Source: Paraburkholderia fynbosensis
GTDB taxonomy: Bacteria; Pseudomonadota; Gammaproteobacteria; Burkholderiales; Burkholderiaceae
Assembly: GCF_902859935.1 (NCBI RefSeq)
Contig: NZ_CADIKI010000033.1
Location: forward strand, 1 to 63,591
Length of the DNA stretch: 63,591 nt
Reading direction: 5' to 3'
In this document: positions 1 through 8,680 of the stretch, in pieces
How positions within the stretch are numbered: the stretch's first letter is position 1
How the letters are laid out: each line of letters starts with the position of its first letter
Translations under genes and position numbers: made by a program
The notes under the pieces: model-generated
What the model saw: only the letters and a program-made list of their open reading frames with translations
Told to the model about the DNA's origin: nothing
Database searches by the model: none

Positions 1-1
1 G

Positions 2-331
2 CCGCAGGCATTGCGCCGCATCGTGGGCAACCTCGTCGACAATGCATTGAAGTTTGGCGGCGCAGCCGAGATCAGGATCACGGCGGTGCACGATGGGCAG
101 ACGACGATCAGTGTGCTCGACAGTGGGCCCGGCATTCCGGCCGAATCGCTGGAAGCGGTGTTCGAACCGTTCTACCGGCTGGAGACATCGCGCAATCGCC
201 ACACGGGCGGCACGGGGCTCGGTCTCGCCATCGCGCGGCAACTCGCGCTGGCGATGGATGCAACGTTGACGTTGCAGAACCGTGAGGGGGGTGGTCTGGA
301 GGCGCGTCTGACGCTGAGCAAGCTGCTTTAG
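2..331 (+). CDS. Sensor histidine kinase, C-terminal ATPase domain (partial)
   Basis: This is the last 109 codons of a gene that begins before the window. The visible part is a HATPase_c domain: an N box (NLVDNALKF), a G1 box (DSGPGIP), an F box (FEPFYR) and a G2 box (GGTGLGLAIA), in the usual order. The protein would autophosphorylate in a two-component system at the inner membrane. The sensor part, the phosphorylated His and the partner regulator lie to the left and cannot be seen, so the signal is unknown. Confidence 0.9.
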   Translation, partial: PQALRRIVGNLVDNALKFGGAAEIRITAVHDGQTTISVLDSGPGIPAESLEAVFEPFYRLETSRNRHTGGTGLGLAIARQLALAMDATLTLQNREGGGLEARLTLSKLL

Positions 332-967
332 ACGCGGGCAGTTCAGTGAAATGGTGCAGCGCGATGAAGCGCGAGATGCCGGCCGCGATTCAAATGTGGA
401 ACGCATCATTTCATCGAATGCTCGCGTTTAGAAAAATCCGCCGATTAAGCGCAGGCGATTTGTCCGTGCGAGAACGTTGGGTGATTGGTTTCGACCCAAT
501 ATTGCCCCGATTCACGTCTTCCCAGTCATCGCCGCTGATAAAAACACAAAGTCGCCCTATCGAAAGTTCTTGTCGATTGTCGATGGTCGACATGCTGAAT
601 GTCGAGCGATCGGCCCTGCAGCGACTCTCTTTCTAATTTTTCCCTGTGCGAACGAATCGAGCCAGCAAGTAATCGGCCTGACCCGGATTGTCGTATTAAC
701 CAGGATTGAACCGGCGACATATAAGCGTCATGCATGTCGATATGCGTGGGTCAATGCCAGAGTCGACACTGGGTAAAGTCATACAGTGCGCAGAGGCGTC
801 TGTAATATTGACTCCCAATCAATTGACAAAATCGTGTCGACGTACCATTCTTTTCCAGGTGGCGGTTGCAGAGTAGTGCCGCCGCGCTGCGCATGATGAA
901 GCTGTGATAGATACGTTACGTTCGAAACTACCACCCTGGTTAACAAGGTAACTAAAAAGGAATCCGA
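332..967. other. Intergenic region, 636 bp
   Basis: No convincing gene is visible. Short open frames here lack Shine-Dalgarno sites and any recognisable motif. The right-hand third probably carries the arcD promoter. Confidence 0.5.
808..851 (+). promoter_or_regulatory. Candidate arcD promoter with an imperfect ANR/FNR-like box
   Basis: A TTGACA hexamer at 823-828 is followed after 17 bases by CATTCT, a weak -10. Overlapping its upstream side, 808-822 reads TTGAC-TCCCA-ATCAA. This has both ANR/FNR half-sites but a 5-base spacer instead of the normal 4. Its centre would lie near -43, close to the class II position. The spacer mismatch makes function doubtful. Confidence 0.3.
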
Positions 968-2392
968 ATGGCGTCCACAGCTCAGAAAATGTCAAAGATG
1001 CAGCTCACGGCCATGGTGGTGGGCGGAATGGTCGGAGCGGGGATTTTCTCCTTACCTCGAACTTTTGCAAACGCCACCGGCCCACTGGGCGCCGTCATTG
1101 CGTGGCTGATTGCCGGCACCGGGATGTATATGCTGGCGCGAGTGTTCCAGTCTCTCGCTGAACGAAAACCTGAACTCGATGCCGGTGTGTTCGCCTACGC
1201 CAAAGAGGGCTTCGGCGACTACCCCGGCTTTCTTTCCGCCTTCGGCTACTGGATTGGTAGTTGTATTGGTAACGTTTCCTACTGGGTGCTGATCAAGTCG
1301 ACACTGGGGGCCTTCTTCCCGGTCTTTGGCGAGGGCAATACGGTCGTGGCGATTGTCGTCGCCTCGATAGGGATATGGCTCTTCCACTTCATGATCCTGA
1401 AGGGCGTGCAGCAGGCCGCCTTTATCAACACCGTGGTCACGGTCGCGAAGGTCATCCCGATCCTGGTTTTCATCCTGATCCTGATCTTCGGGTTCCGGAT
1501 GGGGCTGTTCCGGGTCAATTTCTATGGCGCAGGGTTGGAAGGCGGCATCTTCGAGCAGGTCCGGGCGACCATGCTGGTTACGGTGTTCGTCTTTTTGGGC
1601 ATCGAGGGCGCGAGCGTGTATTCCAGGTACGCGAAAAAGCGCTCCGACGTGGGTGCGGCGACAATCACGGGCTTCATCATCGTCACCACGCTGATGGTGC
1701 TTGTGACTTTGCTTCCCTATGCCGTCCTGATGCGCCCCGACGTTGCAGTCATGCGTCAGCCGTCGATGGCGACCGTTCTCGAGGCAGTAGTGGGGCCGTG
1801 GGGTGCGGTCTTCGTCAGTATCGGGCTGCTCGTCTCGGTGTTGGGTGCATACCTCGCGTGGTCGCTGATTTGCGCCGAGGTGCTGTTTACTGCCGCCAAG
1901 ACGAAGGACATGCCGTCTGCCTTCGCGAAGGAAAACAAGAACAAGGTTCCCGTGGTCGCGCTGTGGGCGACCAACATCGTCGTGCAGTTGATTGTCATCA
2001 CCACGTACTGGTCGCGGGACGCGTTTTCGCTGATGCTGAATCTGACCAGTGCGATGGCTCTGATTCCGTTCCTGTTGGTGGCGGGGTATGGCCTGCAATT
2101 GACCAAACGCAGGGAAACCTATGACGTCCGGCCAGGGGAACGCAACCGCGATTTCATCATCGCCGTCATCGCCACGGTTTATACGGCTTTCCTGCTCTAC
2201 GCCGGGGGCATGAAATTTATTGTCCTGTCAGCGGTTCTCTATGCGCCGGGAACGGCGCTCTACTTCTGGTGTCGACGCGAGCAGAACGTACCCGTATTCA
2301 CCAAAGCGTCCGACTGGATCATTTTCGTTCTCGCGGTTATTGGCGCAGTCGTCGGTATCTACTGGATCGCGACAGGTTACATCACCATTTAA
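968..2392 (+). CDS. arcD: Arginine:ornithine antiporter-type permease (APA family)
   Basis: The 474-residue protein has about 12 hydrophobic segments and the N-terminal GGMVGAGIFSLP signature of basic amino acid/polyamine antiporters. It would sit in the inner membrane and exchange arginine for a deiminase product. The start follows AAAGGAA at 957-963. The arginine deiminase gene begins 15 bases after its stop, which supports the arginine assignment. In classical arc operons ArcD exports ornithine. Here no ornithine-forming arcB follows, so export of citrulline is possible. The family is secure; the exact counter-substrate is inferred. Confidence 0.88.
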   Translation: MASTAQKMSKMQLTAMVVGGMVGAGIFSLPRTFANATGPLGAVIAWLIAGTGMYMLARVFQSLAERKPELDAGVFAYAKEGFGDYPGFLSAFGYWIGSCIGNVSYWVLIKSTLGAFFPVFGEGNTVVAIVVASIGIWLFHFMILKGVQQAAFINTVVTVAKVIPILVFILILIFGFRMGLFRVNFYGAGLEGGIFEQVRATMLVTVFVFLGIEGASVYSRYAKKRSDVGAATITGFIIVTTLMVLVTLLPYAVLMRPDVAVMRQPSMATVLEAVVGPWGAVFVSIGLLVSVLGAYLAWSLICAEVLFTAAKTKDMPSAFAKENKNKVPVVALWATNIVVQLIVITTYWSRDAFSLMLNLTSAMALIPFLLVAGYGLQLTKRRETYDVRPGERNRDFIIAVIATVYTAFLLYAGGMKFIVLSAVLYAPGTALYFWCRREQNVPVFTKASDWIIFVLAVIGAVVGIYWIATGYITI

Positions 2393-2407
2393 CGAATGGA
2401 GTTCGTC

Positions 2408-3667
2408 ATGGCGACTACAGATGTGAAAGATGCTGGGTTTGGTGTGCACTCGGAAGTCGGACAATTGCGCAAGGTGATGGTGTGCGCACCAGGGCTGGCC
2501 CATCAGCGGCTCACCCCTAGCAACTGCGATGAACTGCTATTTGATGACGTGCTATGGGTCGAGAACGCCAAGCGCGATCACTTCGACTTCGTCACCAAGA
2601 TGCGGGACCGCGGTGTGGAAGTGCTGGAGATGCACAACCTGCTGGCGGAAACCGTGGCGGTGCCCGAGGGCAAGAAATGGATTCTCGATAACCAGGTCGT
2701 CCCCAATCAGGTAGGACTCGGTTTCATCGACGAGTTGCGCAGCTATCTTGAAGGTCTCGAGAATCGCAAGCTCGCTGAGACGCTGATCGGCGGGCTGTCG
2801 ACTCACGATTTCCCGGAAGCGCATGGTGGCAAGGCGCTGGAGATCGCGCGCGAAGCGGCAGGGGCCACCGAGTACCTGCTGCCGCCTCTGCCGAACACAC
2901 TTTACACGCGCGACACGACTTGCTGGATTTACGGCGGGGTGACGCTGAATCCGCTGTACTGGCCGGCGCGTCATGAGGAAACGATCCTCACGGCGTCGAT
3001 CTACAAGTTCCACCCCGACTTCGCGGGCAAGGTCAACGTGTGGTGGGGCGACCCGACTCAGGACCATGGTCTCGCGACGCTCGAAGGCGGCGACGTGATG
3101 CCGATTGGCAAAGGCGTCGTGCTGATCGGCATGAGCGAGCGCACCTCGCGCCAGGCAATCAGCCAGTTGGCGGCGACGCTGTTCCAGAAGGGCGCGGCCG
3201 AGCGCGTCATCGTGGCGGCCATGCCGAAGATTCGCGCGGCCATGCACCTCGATACGGTGTTTACGTTCGCCGACCGCGACTGCGTATTGCTCGCGCCGGA
3301 CTTCATGAACAAGACGCGTACGTTCTCGTACCGCCCGAGCAGCCATCCGAGTGGCGTGGAACTGCATCGTGAGGACAAACCGTTCGTCGACGTGGTGGCT
3401 GAAGCACTGGGGCTCAAGAAACTGCGGGTCGTGGAAGCGGGCGGCAGCGACTATCAGCGCGAACGCACGCAATGGGACAGCGGTGCGAACCTCGTGTGCG
3501 CGTCGCCGGGTGTGGTCTATGCCTACGACCGCAATACTTACACCAACACGCTGCTGCGCAAGCAGGGCATCGAGGTGATCACGATCGTCGGCGCGGAACT
3601 CGGTCGGGGCCGTGGCGGTGGCCACTGCATGACCTGTCCGATCCAGCGCGATCCGGTGGACTACTAA
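2408..3667 (+). CDS. arcA: Arginine deiminase
   Basis: The enzyme hydrolyses L-arginine to L-citrulline and ammonia in the cytoplasm. The 419-residue protein shows the family landmarks in order: an N-terminal VHSEVGQLRKVMVCAPG segment, the NTLYTRDTTCW block in the middle, and the C-terminal GGGHCMTCP motif whose Cys (residue about 407) is the nucleophile. I chose the ATG at 2408 because GGAG at 2398-2401 lies six bases before it; an in-frame ATG at 2396 lacks such a site. It follows arcD closely. No ornithine carbamoyltransferase or carbamate kinase gene follows. Confidence 0.95.
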   Translation: MATTDVKDAGFGVHSEVGQLRKVMVCAPGLAHQRLTPSNCDELLFDDVLWVENAKRDHFDFVTKMRDRGVEVLEMHNLLAETVAVPEGKKWILDNQVVPNQVGLGFIDELRSYLEGLENRKLAETLIGGLSTHDFPEAHGGKALEIAREAAGATEYLLPPLPNTLYTRDTTCWIYGGVTLNPLYWPARHEETILTASIYKFHPDFAGKVNVWWGDPTQDHGLATLEGGDVMPIGKGVVLIGMSERTSRQAISQLAATLFQKGAAERVIVAAMPKIRAAMHLDTVFTFADRDCVLLAPDFMNKTRTFSYRPSSHPSGVELHREDKPFVDVVAEALGLKKLRVVEAGGSDYQRERTQWDSGANLVCASPGVVYAYDRNTYTNTLLRKQGIEVITIVGAELGRGRGGGHCMTCPIQRDPVDY

Positions 3668-3804
3668 CCAGCGAACCGCGTTGGCGCCGCGTCGCCCGCC
3701 TGCCGATGTCGCGGCGAGCAGGCGGCGCGCTCGCGCCGCTACGGGACTTCATCGAAGCATTATCAGATGGGCCACAGTTGTTGCCGACATGGGGACAAGC
3801 TTAA

Positions 3805-5289
3805 ATGAAGAGGCCCGAATCACCCGAACCGGTGACGATGATCGAGGCGATCATCCCCGTCGCCAGCCTGATTGTGCTGGTGGGCCTGTCGTACTATCTG
3901 TTTGGCGATGCCGGTGCCAGCGGCCCGAACCAGGTGGGCCTCGTCGCCGCGACGATGATCGCGGTGTTTATCGGCTGGCGTCGCGGGCATTCGCTGGCCT
4001 CTCTCGGCGAGGCCGCGGCCGCGAGTGTCAGCACGGGTATCGGTGCGATCTTCATCCTGTTTGCGGTCGGTGCGCTGATCGGCACGTGGGCGCTTAGCGG
4101 GACGCTCGTGGCGATGGTCTATTACGGCCTCCAGCTGCTCAATCCCAACTACTTCTACGTCACCGCGGCCGCCATTTGCGCGCTCGTTGCGGTGAGTATC
4201 GGCAGTTCGTGGACGGTGGCCGGCACCATCGGCATTGGCCTCATGGGCATTGCTCACGGCATGGGGCTGAATCCCGCGATCGCGGCCGGTGCGATCATTT
4301 CGGGCGCCTATTTCGGCGACAAGTCTTCGCCGCTCTCCGACTCCGCCAATCTCGCTGCTGCTGGAGCCGGCGTCGATCTGTACCGGCACATTCGCGAGAT
4401 GTTTCTGACGTCGGCCGTGTCGATGACCATTTCACTCGGCGTGTTCTATCTGTTGGGGCAGCCCGGCGATTTCGACGCGAGCGCCGAAGTAGAAGCCATG
4501 CGTGGCGCCTACCACATCTCGTTGTGGTTGTTCGTGCCGCTTCTTCTCGTGATTCTGCTGGCGATCTTCAGAATGCCGCCATTCACGGCAATCTTTCTCG
4601 GTGCGCTGGCGGGCGGTGTGCTCGCCGTGTGCGTGGCCCCCGAGCGTGTGATCGCGTTTGCGTCGGCGAAAGAGGGCGTGCCGGGGTGGCTCGCGCTTTT
4701 CAAGGGCGTATGGCTCGCATTGGCGAGCGGCTACAAGGCGTCGACGGGCAATACCGAGCTCGACATACTCGTGACACGCGGCGGCATGGACAGCATGCTG
4801 AACACGATCTGGCTGATCATCACGGCGTTGGCGTTCGGCGGCGTAGTCGAAAAGTGCGGGGTGCTCGAACGGCTGATTGGCCCGGTCATCGAAAAAGTGA
4901 AATCGGCCGGTGCGCTGGTCGCTTCACTCGTGGCGGCGATCGTCGCCACCAACGTGGTCACCGCCGACCAGTACATCGCCGTGGTGCTTCCCGCGCGCAT
5001 GTTCAAGACCGCGTTTGCGCGGCGCGGGTTCGAGCCGGTGGTGCTGTCGCGCGCAGTCGGTGATGCGGCCACGCCGACCGGCGCGCTGATCCCATGGAAT
5101 AGCTGCGGCGCCTATATGGCGGCGACGTTGGGGGTATCCACGCTGAGTTACGCGCCTTTTGCCGTGTTCTGCTTCGCGAGTCCGCTGTTGACCATAGCGA
5201 TTGCGTATGCGGGCATCCGGATGTGGCGTCTACCCGCCGCGCAGATCGAGACTGCAACTGGGGCCGCTGCGCCGCCTGGCGATAAATGA
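3805..5289 (+). CDS. nhaC: NhaC family Na+/H+ antiporter-like transporter
   Basis: The 494-residue protein is strongly hydrophobic with about 11-12 membrane segments. The block GAIISGAYFGDKSSPLSDSANLAA is characteristic of the NhaC family, and a second inverted-repeat-like half (VATNVVTADQYIAVVLPARMF) follows. It lies 137 bases after arcA on the same strand. NhaC relatives include Na+/H+ exchangers and MleN-type organic-acid antiporters. The context suggests pH homeostasis together with ammonia release, or arginine/citrulline traffic. The substrate cannot be told from sequence alone. Confidence 0.85.
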   Translation: MKRPESPEPVTMIEAIIPVASLIVLVGLSYYLFGDAGASGPNQVGLVAATMIAVFIGWRRGHSLASLGEAAAASVSTGIGAIFILFAVGALIGTWALSGTLVAMVYYGLQLLNPNYFYVTAAAICALVAVSIGSSWTVAGTIGIGLMGIAHGMGLNPAIAAGAIISGAYFGDKSSPLSDSANLAAAGAGVDLYRHIREMFLTSAVSMTISLGVFYLLGQPGDFDASAEVEAMRGAYHISLWLFVPLLLVILLAIFRMPPFTAIFLGALAGGVLAVCVAPERVIAFASAKEGVPGWLALFKGVWLALASGYKASTGNTELDILVTRGGMDSMLNTIWLIITALAFGGVVEKCGVLERLIGPVIEKVKSAGALVASLVAAIVATNVVTADQYIAVVLPARMFKTAFARRGFEPVVLSRAVGDAATPTGALIPWNSCGAYMAATLGVSTLSYAPFAVFCFASPLLTIAIAYAGIRMWRLPAAQIETATGAAAPPGDK

Positions 5290-5743
5290 GGGCCGCTGGC
5301 GAACGATTTAGTGGGCCGAAATTTTGCCGGCCATTTTGAAAGCGCCGGCTATTGCCGGCTTGACCTCGCGGGCTATTGGCTATCAACGGGCATCCCGGCT
5401 TGAAGTCGAACGTCCTTTTACTATACTCAGATCGACTACGAGTAAAACCCGAATTAACACTTCTTTCCTGAGCATGTCGGGTAATTGCATTCGGAATTTC
5501 TGTCGCCGAATACAATGAACATCGAGTCATTCGATTGGCTACGGTATCGGCCCCAGATACTCTTCGAACCTTGCATTGCATAACCAGGCAGTCTATCCAT
5601 GGCATGAATGCGGGTGTCGCAACGATGCACGATTACCTTCACATGAGTCGAGCAGTCTGTGGAGAGAATGGGCATGGTGACGTCGAGAAGGCATTGGACG
5701 CTGTGACACCCTAACCTTTCTTCCACAGCAGGGAGGTTTGATC
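5290..5743. other. Intergenic region, about 450 bp
   Basis: No gene is recognised. A short hairpin (GCCGGC, loop TATT, GCCGGC; 5344-5359) after nhaC could weakly end transcription but has no T run. The region is richer in A+T than its neighbours. Confidence 0.4.
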
Positions 5744-6082
5744 ATGAACAAGCGGATCATTGTGCAACTCGTCGCCCTTTCTCTCTCCGGCATTTCGCTC
5801 GTTGCCATCGCGGCCGGTCCGCCGCCGGGAGGGGGCGCGCCGATGGCCAATTCGTCAATGGGCCGCCAGCAGGTCATGCCGACGATTCCCCATCGGGACT
5901 GGAAGAAGGGGCAACGCATTCCCACCGAGTACCGTACCTACAACTTCATCATGGACGACTGGCGTGGTCATGGGCTCAATGCGCCGCCGCGTGGACAGAA
6001 GTGGCTAGGCGTCAACGGAGACTACGTGCTGGTCTCGACCAGGAACTGGACTATCTCCAACATCGTCTCCGGAACGCCCTGA
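5744..6082 (+). CDS. RcnB-like small periplasmic protein
   Basis: A signal peptide (MNKRIIVQLVALSLSGISLV, cleavage likely after AIAA) leads to a mature part of about 88 residues. The core has the RcnB pattern: WKKGQRIP, then YR, then DW with a downstream GLNAPPRGQKW, and a final VLVSTRNWTISNI strand. RcnB of E. coli modulates nickel/cobalt efflux, but most relatives have no known role. The ATG at 5744 follows GGGAGG at 5731-5736 with good spacing. It stands alone. Confidence 0.8.
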   Translation: MNKRIIVQLVALSLSGISLVAIAAGPPPGGGAPMANSSMGRQQVMPTIPHRDWKKGQRIPTEYRTYNFIMDDWRGHGLNAPPRGQKWLGVNGDYVLVSTRNWTISNIVSGTP

Positions 6083-6417
6083 CGCGGCATACAGGAAGCG
6101 GATGCAACACACGTGCCGCGTACGCAAGCGTGCTGCCGGATCGGGCCGAAAGAGACGCTCGCGTGCGTTGGGTGCTACTGCGGATTCCCGAACGTCCGCC
6201 GCTCATTGCCTACACAGTTTGGCGGCCATGTTCGGCCCGATCGTTCACACGCGTTTCAGTGTGCATGGCGGGCTAGTTGTGGAACCGGCTGTTCAATCGC
6301 CTGCGCCGCGAGCAGCACATTTGCGTCATAGGTACTCGGCGTTTGCGTCCACGCTATTGCAGGAAACGTGCGACAGGCTCATCGGCGAGACGAAGACGTC
6401 GGTAGCGTATCCGTGAG
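6083..6417. other. Region upstream of the AraC fragment
   Basis: About 335 bases without a recognisable gene. The effector domain expected in front of the AraC DNA-binding domain is not readable here in any single frame, so it is deleted or too decayed to see. Confidence 0.4.
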
Positions 6418-6705
6418 ATGTATCAGATGTTGATGCGTCAACCCGGCGAGTTCCCGGGCATGGAAGTGGTCGCGAAAGCGCTGCAGATGACGAGCCGCAC
6501 GCTGCGGCGTCGGCTGGAAAGCGAGGGCACGTCGTTTGTGGCGATTGTCGATGACGTACGTTGCTCGCTAGCGACCGAATACCTGAAAACCACCAGGATG
6601 AGCACCGACGACATCGCGATGCTGTTGGGATTCAGCGACCCGGCGAACTTGCGGCGCGCGCTGAAGCGCTGGACGGGCAAAGGGCCGGGGGAATTGCGTC
6701 GCTAG
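6418..6705 (+). pseudogene. AraC family regulator remnant (DNA-binding domain only)
   Basis: The 95 residues form the C-terminal two-helix-turn-helix domain of an AraC regulator: ALQMTSRTLRRRLESEGTSF is the first helix-turn-helix and IAMLLGFSDPANLRRALKRW the second. Family members of this type are normally about 330-350 residues with an N-terminal ligand-binding domain, which is missing. No Shine-Dalgarno site precedes the ATG. It is probably a truncated gene; a solo DNA-binding protein is the less likely alternative. Confidence 0.7.
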
Positions 6706-6709
6706 ACGG

Positions 6710-8044
6710 CTAAGTCGATTGCGCAAGCTTCCTGTTCAACCGGCGCATTCCATCGAAGACCGCATCGGCCACGTCCATCGGGAAATCCGTGGGCAAGCGC
6801 GACGACACTTCGTCGATCACTGCGTCGGTGCGTGCCGTCAGTTCGCCAATCATGCCCTCGACGGTCGCCGCGGAAAAGCCGACGCGTTGCCCTTCGGCAA
6901 TCCAATGCCGCCGCTGGATCTGATTGAGCAGATAGTGAACGTTCCTGCCGTGCACGGCCATCGCCAGCTTGACCTTCTGCGCCGGCAATCGGCCGGCGCC
7001 CGCACCGATGATCGGATGAGCGGACAGCACGTCGTAGAGCGGCGTGGATTCGTACTGGTTGCCCGGCAGGTGCGCGATGCTGAAGTTCTTTGCATGACCG
7101 TCGGTCGCGGCGAGTAGCCAGAAGACCATCTGCGTGATGAAGAAGTTGCGCCGATCGAGCGCCGCGCGCGCGGAGCCGGAGAGTACTTCCATGATGGCCT
7201 CGATCCCTGGGCCGCCATCGGACTCGTACTTGTGGAGCGCCGAGGTGGCCGTCGCCTGGCACATGTCCTCTTGCGGCAGCCGCACGATCCATGTTGCGTC
7301 GCTGGACGGACGGCGATCGAATCGCTCGACGATCAGCACCTTCTGATCCTCGAATCCGGCGATCTCGCAACGGGCGACGGGCAGTCCATAAGCCGCGACG
7401 ATTTGCGAGCAGAGCCACTCGTTTTCGACGGAGGTGCGCATGTCCGCTCGCATGTTGCCAACCAGTCCCAGTGGCAACTTGAAGATATGCGTGGTCGGCG
7501 TGCTACCTTCGGGCAGCAGCCAGCGGTCACGATGCCGGAGCAGGGCGGTCTTTTCCTGCGCGCCCGCGATCGACAGACGTAGATCTTCCAGGGGATCGTG
7601 TTGTCCCAGCGGTGACGTCGAGGTCGTGCCGCGCAGCAGCTGGGCGATCTCGCCGTCGCTGAGTTCGCGGCCGTGGATGCTCGTCAGGTTGGTGGGGGAC
7701 TCGTCCGGCGGCAGCATCTGCAGCGCGCCGACGCAGTCGCGGCCGAGCGTGGCGAGCAGTGCGAAAGGCGCGGTGCTGCCGGTCCGGTAGCGTGTGGCGA
7801 TCCGGCGGCGGATCGGTTCGCTGTCTGGGAGCAGGTTGTCGAAATAGTCTGCGACGACCTGGCCGCGATACGGCTGGTTACCCGGCGTGAAAGGCAGCGA
7901 CAGCGACAGCGGGCGTCCTTGCGGATCGTCGAGCCAGTCGTCGCGGTATGCCAGACGTTCGCCGTTACGCGCCGTTTCCCAATGTCCGACCTGCAGGCCG
8001 TTCATCCAGAGGTTTAGCCGGCTGGGTTGCGTGCTTCGCGCCAT
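6710..8044 (-). CDS. hipA: HipA-type serine/threonine kinase toxin
   Basis: The 444-residue protein has the HipA layout: an N-terminal subdomain (LPFTPGNQPYRG...LLPDSE), an ATP-binding lysine (about K189, in THIFKLPLG) and the catalytic loop TDGHAKNFS with Asp near residue 315, followed by YDVLS. E. coli HipA phosphorylates glutamyl-tRNA synthetase and causes growth arrest; other HipA proteins hit other synthetases. The start lies 2 bases after the stop of hipB, so the two are cotranscribed and probably coupled. All kinase residues appear intact. Confidence 0.93.
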   Translation of the reverse strand: MARSTQPSRLNLWMNGLQVGHWETARNGERLAYRDDWLDDPQGRPLSLSLPFTPGNQPYRGQVVADYFDNLLPDSEPIRRRIATRYRTGSTAPFALLATLGRDCVGALQMLPPDESPTNLTSIHGRELSDGEIAQLLRGTTSTSPLGQHDPLEDLRLSIAGAQEKTALLRHRDRWLLPEGSTPTTHIFKLPLGLVGNMRADMRTSVENEWLCSQIVAAYGLPVARCEIAGFEDQKVLIVERFDRRPSSDATWIVRLPQEDMCQATATSALHKYESDGGPGIEAIMEVLSGSARAALDRRNFFITQMVFWLLAATDGHAKNFSIAHLPGNQYESTPLYDVLSAHPIIGAGAGRLPAQKVKLAMAVHGRNVHYLLNQIQRRHWIAEGQRVGFSAATVEGMIGELTARTDAVIDEVSSRLPTDFPMDVADAVFDGMRRLNRKLAQST

Positions 8045-8046
8045 GC

Positions 8047-8571
8047 TTACCAGTTCTCCCGTTTCTTGCTGACGCGCCTCGCCTTCGCGGGGGCGCGTTG
8101 GGCCTCAGAGGCGGTATTGCCGCCGACTTCCCGCGTGTTTGTTCTCGCGCCAGGTTTCGCCTGGCTTTTGATGCGCGCCGGGGTTTCGGCGGAAGTTGTC
8201 TGCTTGCGTGTCGATGGCGTTTTGCGTTTGACGTCGCCCGTTGCTGCGGCCGATGCTTTCTTTGCGGGGCGTGCGGACGTGGTGCGAGCTGCTACAGGCG
8301 TGGCGGCGCGGACAGACGCTGCATTTTCCACGGCGGCGCTTTCGGCTGACTCGCCAGCGGCTTGGGTGAGCTTCAGATCGACCTGGAGCACTCGCAGGAC
8401 CTTGACGAGCCGCTCCACGCTGACCGCGGCTGGATTGGCCTCCAGTTGCGCGTAGGTCTGCTGCGTCACGCCGAGATGACTCGCCATCGCGGCTTGGGTG
8501 AGACCGGCGGTTTTTCTGAAGCCCTGCAGAATTGGCCTCAATTGGCTCAGTGTTTTGATGGAGTAGTCCAC
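8047..8571 (-). CDS. hipB: HipB-type antitoxin with a long basic tail
   Basis: Residues about 10-65 are an XRE/Cro helix-turn-helix (LRPILQGFRKTAGLTQAAMA, then HLGVTQQTYAQLE). This part would bind the operator and hold HipA. The usual HipB is about 70-90 residues, while this one has 174. The extra hundred residues are rich in Ala, Lys, Arg, Ser and Thr, like a histone H1 tail, and look disordered. The tail may bind DNA or serve as a protease handle; that is inference. The gene is first in the hipBA operon. Confidence 0.9.
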   Translation of the reverse strand: MDYSIKTLSQLRPILQGFRKTAGLTQAAMASHLGVTQQTYAQLEANPAAVSVERLVKVLRVLQVDLKLTQAAGESAESAAVENAASVRAATPVAARTTSARPAKKASAAATGDVKRKTPSTRKQTTSAETPARIKSQAKPGARTNTREVGGNTASEAQRAPAKARRVSKKRENW

Positions 8572-8607
8572 GGCGATTCTCCGGCAGGTGCGTTGGCACC
8601 ACGACAG

Positions 8608-8680
8608 GCTAAAACCTGTAAATTGTCGCTACAGTCTATACGCTGTATTTTGCAAATACAAGCTAAAGACTGTTAATAGT
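8608..8680. promoter_or_regulatory. Probable HipB operator array
   Basis: Upstream of hipB lie two direct copies of GCTAAA(A/G)..TGTnAAT (8608-8623 and 8662-8677). There is also an inverted pair ACAGTCT (8631-8637) / AGACTGT (8667-8673). A perfect 17-base palindrome, TGTATTT-TGC-AAATACA, lies at 8644-8660 between them. Such nested symmetry next to an autoregulated antitoxin is what a multi-site HipB operator looks like. It differs from the E. coli TATCC-N8-GGATA site. Confidence 0.6.

Noticed and set aside
1052..2098. 348-codon open frame antisense to arcD
   Set aside because: Reads as His/Asp/Arg-rich nonsense typical of the mirror of a membrane protein gene.
3697..3724. CGCCTGC/GCAGGCG hairpin between arcA and nhaC
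   Set aside because: Only 7 base pairs with a 14-base loop and no T run; not enough to call a terminator.
8619..8637. CTGT...ACAG spacing near hipB as a LexA box
   Set aside because: The spacer is 11 bases, not 8, so it does not fit LexA.
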